A stretch of 9,789 bases of DNA, taken from positions 1 to 9,789 of the forward strand of contig JBJXGE010000050.1 in assembly GCA_046154185.1 (NCBI GenBank). Reading direction: 5' to 3'. Below, piece after piece: positions 6,778 to 9,789 of this stretch; position 1 is the stretch's first letter, and every line of letters begins with the position of its first letter. The stretch comes from JBJXGE01 sp046154185 (GTDB lineage: Bacteria; Planctomycetota; UBA8108; UBA1146; JAJFFE01). A program made the position numbers and the translations under genes. Under the pieces are notes generated by a model. That model did no database searches. It saw nothing but the letters and a program-made list of their open reading frames with translations, and had not been told where the DNA came from.

Positions 6778-6959
6778 GAATGTGCGGTAACCGGATGGAC
6801 AAGATTGTTCAAAGGAGTTCGCGTCATCCGTGTCTACGCGGGATTTGGCCGCCATCGGTGGAATGAAGTGCTCGAAATGACGAAGCTGCGCGCGCCGAGT
6901 CCACGAAGGTGCCAGCGCGTCGACGACGCAGCGAGACTCGTGCAAGAATCGAGATCAGC

Positions 6960-8033
6960 TCAAGCAGCAGTGCGATGGTAGTACTTGAGCAACCCACCGA
7001 GTCTCTCGGCGCATTTGACCTCGCGCTCCCCTACCGTCTCGGGGCCGTCGATGAGTTCGTTGTCGAGTCCTTGGTGATTACGTTCGGCGTGATAGTGCCG
7101 CAAGTACTCCGAACACGCTCGACGCAGCGATCGCTCGCCGAACAAAATGAGGCGATCGAGGCACTCGGATTTGATGCTGAGCACGACTCGCTCGGCGAAC
7201 GAGTTCAGGTTTGGGCTTCTCGGCGGAGTCTTGACGCCCTTCACGCCGGCGTCTTTGAGGATTCCTTCGAACTGCTCGGTGAAATTCGAGTCGCGATCGT
7301 GAATCAAAAATCGCTGACCGCGAAGAAAGCCATCGATCGGATCGGTCAGATTGCGAGCGACCTGCGCCATGAATGCGCTGTTCGGACTCTGCGTGATCCC
7401 AGCGATTTCAACGCGACGCGTTGCCAGGCGAATCACGAAAAACACGTAGTACGTCACGAGCCCGCGCTTCGTCCAAACTTCAACGGTAAAGAAGTCGCTC
7501 GCCGAAATTACGTCCAAGTGTCGCCGCAGAAACTCGCGCCAGGTCGACTTCGTTCTTCGCTCGTGCGCAGGCTCAATTCCAGCCTCCCGCAAAATGTTGG
7601 CGATCGTTCCGCGCGCAAGTTCATGCCCGAGATTTGCGAGCGCACCCATGATTCGAGTGTAGCCCCAGGTCGGATTCTCCTTCGCCATGCGCAATACAAG
7701 GTCTCGCAGCTCAGTGGCGGTCTTCGGTCGGCCCGGTCCGCGACGACTCGAGCCATCGAATTTCTTTGCAATCAGCCGGCGGTGCCACGCGAGCAGCGTC
7801 TCAGGTCGGACGATCGACGCGTACTGTTCGAGCGCCTCGCGAGAAAGCTTGATCGCTTTCGCGGCCAGTCGCCGGCGTTGATCGTCGGTGAGCGGCAGTC
7901 GCTTGGAAGGGATCGCCTTGCGCAGCGCCCGGATTTCTTCGAGCAAGTAATCGATGATCTCGGTTTGGGCTCGGTTGAGAAAGCCGGCGAGGCCGACAAG
8001 CAGGAACTGGAGCGGGACTGTGAGTTCTGGCAT
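6960..8033 (-). CDS. IS transposase, rve/integrase core family
   Basis: This 357-residue transposase is read from one frame. The N-terminal third is a helical DNA-binding region with ETLLAWHRRLIAKKF and a basic RRGPGRPKT stretch, followed by NPTWGYTRIMGALANLGHE, which is typical of IS3/IS481-like integrases. The catalytic triad is readable: D180 in SASDFFTVEVW, D246 in FLIHDRDSNF and E281 in NLNSFAERVV, with 34 residues between the last two, a normal DDE spacing. The C-terminus has YHAERNHQGL and ends GGLLKYYHRTAA. It appears full length and intact, so the element could be active. ATG 8033 has no Shine-Dalgarno, and TACAAT (minus strand, 8045-8040) lies only 6 nt upstream, so the transcript may be nearly leaderless. 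I cannot fix the exact IS family without a search. Confidence 0.93.
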   Translation of the reverse strand: MPELTVPLQFLLVGLAGFLNRAQTEIIDYLLEEIRALRKAIPSKRLPLTDDQRRRLAAKAIKLSREALEQYASIVRPETLLAWHRRLIAKKFDGSSRRGPGRPKTATELRDLVLRMAKENPTWGYTRIMGALANLGHELARGTIANILREAGIEPAHERRTKSTWREFLRRHLDVISASDFFTVEVWTKRGLVTYYVFFVIRLATRRVEIAGITQSPNSAFMAQVARNLTDPIDGFLRGQRFLIHDRDSNFTEQFEGILKDAGVKGVKTPPRSPNLNSFAERVVLSIKSECLDRLILFGERSLRRACSEYLRHYHAERNHQGLDNELIDGPETVGEREVKCAERLGGLLKYYHRTAA

Positions 8034-8101
8034 TGACGAATTGTATCGGAACGTGACCGGATGTCGCGCCGCTCAAAGTCCGGCCATACAATGCCTTGCG
8101 A

Positions 8102-8121
8102 CGCGGATGAGTTTTTGGACA
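8102..8121 (-). repeat. Right terminal inverted repeat of the IS
   Basis: On the minus strand this reads TGTCCAAAAACTCATCCGCG, the inverted partner of 6686-6705. The interrupted toxin frame runs into it from the right. Confidence 0.75.
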
Positions 8122-8208
8122 GGACGCGATCGTCGCTGAATCTCGCGCTATGTACTCGACGATTTGAAGCAAGTCGCCCTTGGCTTCAGGCGAGACGACA
8201 AGGTTCAT
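8122..8208 (-). pseudogene. 5' remnant of a ParE/RelE toxin cut off by the IS
   Basis: ATG 8208 overlaps the antitoxin stop in an ATGA arrangement. The frame encodes MNLVVSPEAKGDLLQIVEYI and then ARDSATIA. This is the first strand and helix of a ParE/RelE-superfamily toxin, whose members usually run to about 90-110 residues. After about 28 codons the frame enters the IS terminal repeat, and from there it encodes IS sequence. The catalytic or gyrase-targeting part and the C-terminal strands are missing. The remainder does not appear beyond the other IS end at 6685, so the gene is dead rather than split by a clean insertion. Confidence 0.78.
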
Positions 8209-8471
8209 TCCGTTTTCTTGCGCATTTGCTCGACGCGCGCCCGAACTTCAGCGAGCGCTGCGCCGCCGGAAATGCCTTCACCTCGATCAAGGGAGTCGAT
8301 GCCGATTTGAAGCTCTTTGCGAAGCTCTGCAACACGAAGATCGCGGACACGGTCGCGCTCAACGAGCAAGCGAAGTGCATCTCGAACGACTTCGCTCGCC
8401 GAGAGGTAGAGCCCACTTGCGAGTTTCGCTTGAACGAAACGTTCGAGGTCTGCGGTCAGAGACACATTCAT
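8205..8471 (-). CDS. parD: Orphan ParD-like antitoxin
   Basis: This is an 88-residue ribbon-helix-helix antitoxin of the ParD/CopG type. MNVSLTADLERFVQAKLASG is the DNA-binding N-terminus, YLSASEVVRDALRLLVERDR completes the RHH, and the C-terminal helical half (about residues 50-88) would bind the toxin. AAGAGG sits 9 nt before ATG 8471, which favours this start over ATG 8480 and ATG 8543. The toxin gene directly downstream overlaps by 4 nt but is cut off after about 28 codons, so the antitoxin has no cognate partner here. It could persist as a repressor, cross-neutralise another toxin, or simply be decaying. The frame itself is intact. Confidence 0.87.
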   Translation of the reverse strand: MNVSLTADLERFVQAKLASGLYLSASEVVRDALRLLVERDRVRDLRVAELRKELQIGIDSLDRGEGISGGAALAEVRARVEQMRKKTE

Positions 8472-8582
8472 GACGTTCATCCTCTTGCGCCACCACCATC
8501 CGCCCGGTGTCGAAGGATAACAAGATTTGCCATTCTTGGCCATAATTTACAAGGGCGCCTGTCGCCAGTCGCGCTGCAGAGG

Positions 8583-8603
8583 TTCGAGTCCAACCAGGAC
8601 CCC
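8583..8603 (+). repeat. 21-nt direct repeat between toxin-antitoxin modules, copy 1
   Basis: TTCGAGTCCAACCAGGACCC plus C recurs exactly at 8707-8727. Fourteen nt further on, ATAGCGAACC (8617-8626) also recurs, at 8738-8747. The 8472-8827 gap contains no supported gene; these repeats are its only visible structure. Confidence 0.85.
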
Positions 8604-8706
8604 AGGCTGATCGGAGATAGCGAACCCGAAGTTGCGTCCGCCGCGCACGACCCCCAAAGCTCGCTCAAGCCTTTCTCTCGCAGGAGTTTACTGTCTTGAG
8701 CGAGAT

Positions 8707-8727
8707 TTCGAGTCCAACCAGGACCCC
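8707..8727 (+). repeat. 21-nt direct repeat between toxin-antitoxin modules, copy 2
   Basis: This is an exact copy of 8583-8603, 124 nt away and in the same orientation. It is followed by ATAGCGAACC and a small perfect hairpin, GCGAAC - 7 nt - GTTCGC (8740-8758). Related but diverged sequence appears upstream of the second antitoxin, at 9484-9530 and 9528-9582. Confidence 0.85.
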
Positions 8728-8827
8728 TGCGATATATATAGCGAACCGAGAGCGTTCGCCCTGCTGTTTGCCACAGCCAATCGACGCTTTTTGAGCGAGT
8801 ACTCGCCACTTCGGAGTGCCGCGAGGC

Positions 8828-9154
8828 CTACTCCTCGTCGGCAAGGATGCGTCCGATGTCCCGGGAACCATGTAGCACGCGAATAATCTCGACGTGGATC
8901 CCGAGCGGTCGATAGAAAATGAGGTAATTGCCAAACCCTGGAACCGCCCATTTTCGGATACCTGAGAGCTGCTCCGCTTTCAGGTCGGACAAGACCGCAC
9001 CGATCTTCGGTTGTACAACTAGTACGGCGAAGGCGTGGTCGATCGCGTCGATAAAACGCTCGCCGATTTCGGGGTTGCCCTCGGTTGAGAGGTAGAGAGC
9101 AGCCTCGAGAACGTCTCTCTGCGCAATCGGACGCGTCCGCACGCTACTTACCAT
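8828..9154 (-). CDS. parE: ParE/RelE-type toxin
   Basis: This 108-residue toxin belongs to the ParE branch of the RelE/ParE superfamily. The N-terminus RPIAQRDVLEAALYLSTEGN, followed by IGERFIDAIDHAFAVL, gives the first strand and the helical hairpin. The signature end is present: IRKWAVPGFGNYLIFYRPLG, then VEIIRVLHGSRDIGRILADE. Proteins of this branch typically poison DNA gyrase, but the target here is inferred only. The gene overlaps its antitoxin by 11 nt (ATGGTAAGTAG contains the toxin start and the antitoxin stop), which implies coupled translation. Length and motifs look complete, in contrast to the broken toxin at 8122-8208. Confidence 0.94.
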   Translation of the reverse strand: MVSSVRTRPIAQRDVLEAALYLSTEGNPEIGERFIDAIDHAFAVLVVQPKIGAVLSDLKAEQLSGIRKWAVPGFGNYLIFYRPLGIHVEIIRVLHGSRDIGRILADEE

Positions 9155-9401
9155 TGCGAGCGTTGCGCACGGTTACGCGTTCCCGAAGCTCGCGCTTGAG
9201 ATCGGCCCAAAACTCAGGCGTAACCTCAATGTGTTCGCCAGAGTTGAGGCCCTCGAGAAGGAGGCTCTCGAGCCTCTCTCGTGCTGACTTTCTTTGGTCC
9301 TGGCGGAGGAGTTCTCGAAGATACTCGCTAATCGAAGTGTATCCGTCAGAAGCCCGTTCCTCCGCGAATCGTCGCAGTGATTCAGGCAGCGAAACGTTCA
9401 T
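9144..9401 (-). CDS. parD: ParD-type antitoxin of the intact module
   Basis: This is an 85-residue ribbon-helix-helix antitoxin. MNVSLPESLRRFAEERASDG and YTSISEYLRELLRQDQ are the classic ParD N-terminal dimerising and DNA-binding fold. The C-terminal half (about residues 45-85, with EVTPEFWADLKRELRERV) is the toxin-binding region. The frame is open upstream to ATG 9431, but the promoter at 9438-9467 would start transcription at about that position, so ATG 9401 with a leader of about 30 nt is more likely. Neither start has a strong Shine-Dalgarno. The module is expected to autorepress, with the RHH domain binding near its own promoter. It neutralises the toxin encoded at 8828-9154. Confidence 0.92.
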   Translation of the reverse strand: MNVSLPESLRRFAEERASDGYTSISEYLRELLRQDQRKSARERLESLLLEGLNSGEHIEVTPEFWADLKRELRERVTVRNARNGK

Positions 9402-9437
9402 GGAAGTGAGTTTTTCGGTGTCAGCGCTCATGCAAGA

Positions 9438-9467
9438 AGAATAGCGTTAATGGCAGTGGCATGTCAA
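9438..9467 (-). promoter_or_regulatory. Promoter of the intact parDE module
   Basis: Minus strand: TTGACA at 9467-9462 is a perfect -35 box, and TATTCT at 9443-9438 is a 4-of-6 -10 box, with an 18-nt spacer. Transcription would start near 9431, just upstream of the antitoxin, which makes the 9401 start codon preferable. Confidence 0.62.
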
Positions 9468-9527
9468 GAATCGCCATCGAGAATTGTAGTCCGGATTTGA
9501 CCATATATACAGCGAGCCGCAGTAGTT

Positions 9528-9582
9528 CGATTCCTCCATCGATCAGCGACCCCAGAACGATCGGAGAATCGAACTCGAGAAC
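9528..9582 (+). repeat. Diverged copy of the toxin-antitoxin intergenic repeat
   Basis: GACCCCAG, then GATCGGAGA and TCGAAC, occur in the same order and spacing as in 8598-8625. The upstream part (TTCGATTCC) resembles TTCGAGTCC but with a 7-nt insertion before the shared block. The neighbouring 9484-9530, with CATATATACAGCGAGCCG and TTCG, likewise resembles 8730-8756. Similarity was judged by eye. The 9468-9599 gap has no gene. Confidence 0.4.
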
Positions 9583-9599
9583 ATTGATCTAACGCTCTA

Positions 9600-9788
9600 C
9601 TAATGAATGATTTGGGCGTGATAGATAGCACTCAGCGCACGAGTTCGTTTTTGCGCACCACCAGTAAGCGCCAAATAGGCCCCAGCCTTCCGGATTCGGT
9701 CAAGCGTGGGATCATGCGCTCCCCAACGGAAGGGAGCCATCGATGTTCGGAACGGAGCGGCGGCGACAGCCACGAAGTCGCGCGGAGA
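9600..9788 (-). CDS. Partial gene leaving the right edge, unknown function
   Basis: A minus-strand frame is open from the window edge to a TAG at 9602-9600. It encodes at least 62 residues, including MAPFRWGAHDPTLDRIRKAG, then AYLALTGGAQKRTRALSAIY and a terminal HAQIIH. ATG 9739 could start a 46-residue peptide, but the frame continues upstream beyond the window, so this is probably the 3' end of a longer gene. I do not recognise it. It contains the second copy of the 22-nt repeat shared with 6756-6777, whose matching frame also reads GAYLALT. Confidence 0.45.
   Translation of the reverse strand, partial: SPRDFVAVAAAPFRTSMAPFRWGAHDPTLDRIRKAGAYLALTGGAQKRTRALSAIYHAQIIH
9664..9685 (-). repeat. 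22-nt repeat, inverted relative to 6756-6777
   Basis: The reverse complement reads CTGGGGCCTATTTGGC, then G, then CTTAC, differing from 6756-6777 at one position. It lies inside the partial gene at the right edge. Confidence 0.6.
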
Positions 9789-9789
9789 T

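Larger units (their letters stand above)
6686..8121 (-). mobile_element. Insertion sequence with rve-type transposase
   Basis: The element is about 1.44 kb and bounded by inverted ends: TGTCCAAATACTCATCGGCG at 6686-6705 and TGTCCAAAAACTCATCCGCG on the minus strand at 8121-8102. These agree at 18 of 20 positions, and both start with TG as expected for rve-type elements. The five bases outside each end (CGTCC reading inward) also match, so the repeat may be 25 nt. A single transposase gene occupies 6960-8033. Both flanks make sense as insertion junctions: a toxin gene breaks off at the right end, and the DUF4238 gene begins just beyond the left. No target-site duplication is evident, and the rest of the broken toxin is not on the left side, so a deletion or rearrangement accompanied or followed insertion. 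Confidence 0.72.

Noticed and set aside
6763..6945. 60-residue minus-strand ORF downstream of the transposase
   Set aside because: No family motif and no convincing start; composition looks like non-coding sequence.
4748..8033. HTH gene and integrase as IS3 OrfA/OrfB of one element
   Set aside because: A complete DUF4238 gene and an IS terminal repeat lie between them, and the integrase has its own N-terminal DNA-binding region.
6909..8036. 375-residue plus-strand ORF opposite the transposase
   Set aside because: It is the antisense shadow of the transposase, which has the full DDE triad and family motifs.
8550..8610. GGTTCGAGTCC resembles a tRNA T-arm
   Set aside because: No matching T-stem, anticodon arm, D-arm or acceptor stem can be folded around it; it is part of a repeat found twice.
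8583..8727. Possible CRISPR repeats
   Set aside because: Only two 21-nt copies, 124 nt apart, with no regular spacers and no cas genes.
8472..8827. Integron attC site between the two toxin-antitoxin modules
   Set aside because: I could not find paired RYYYAAC and GTTRRRY core sites in the right arrangement, and no integron integrase is in view.

Overview
The window is GC-rich DNA from a bacterium I cannot place to genus. A FloA-type flotillin, a DUF4238 gene, ParDE modules and a single-ORF rve-type insertion sequence together suggest a free-living environmental bacterium, for example Planctomycetota, Myxococcota or Acidobacteriota. This is inference only: no rRNA or universal marker gene is present. 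No tRNA, rRNA or CRISPR array was found.

Layout. The left edge (3-50) holds the tail of a plus-strand gene. A 461-residue zinc-ribbon protein of unknown function (261-1646) follows, bracketed by two copies of a 67-nt direct repeat (74-140 and 1756-1822). Next come a tiny predicted lipoprotein (1883-2050, plus) and, convergent with it, minus-strand membrane genes: a four-helix protein (2067-2507), a two-helix protein (2699-2905) and floA (2964-3974). From 4129 to 5569 lies a minus-strand small-gene family. It consists of a decayed paralogue (4129-4609) and an open 273-codon ORF (4748-5569), which joins an antitoxin-like helical N-terminus to a transposase-like helix-turn-helix plus coiled coil. 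A third scrap of the family is embedded at 2646-2705.

The right half is accessory DNA: a DUF4238 gene (5669-6640), an insertion sequence with matching terminal inverted repeats (about 6686-8121), and two parDE-type toxin-antitoxin modules. The IS cuts off the first module's toxin after about 28 codons, leaving an orphan antitoxin (8205-8471). The second module (8828-9401) is complete and has a recognisable promoter. Short dispersed repeats sit in the gaps around the two modules. A partial gene leaves the window at the right edge.

Working together. The only firm functional pair is the intact ParE toxin (8828-9154) with its ParD antitoxin (9144-9401). FloA and the adjacent two-helix protein may be cotranscribed. 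The remainder reads as a region shaped by insertion, duplication and decay. The most unusual items are the fused or dual-start HTH gene with its decayed copies, the 67-nt repeats around the zinc-ribbon gene, and the repeat families around the toxin-antitoxin block. I see no convincing multi-gene novel system.
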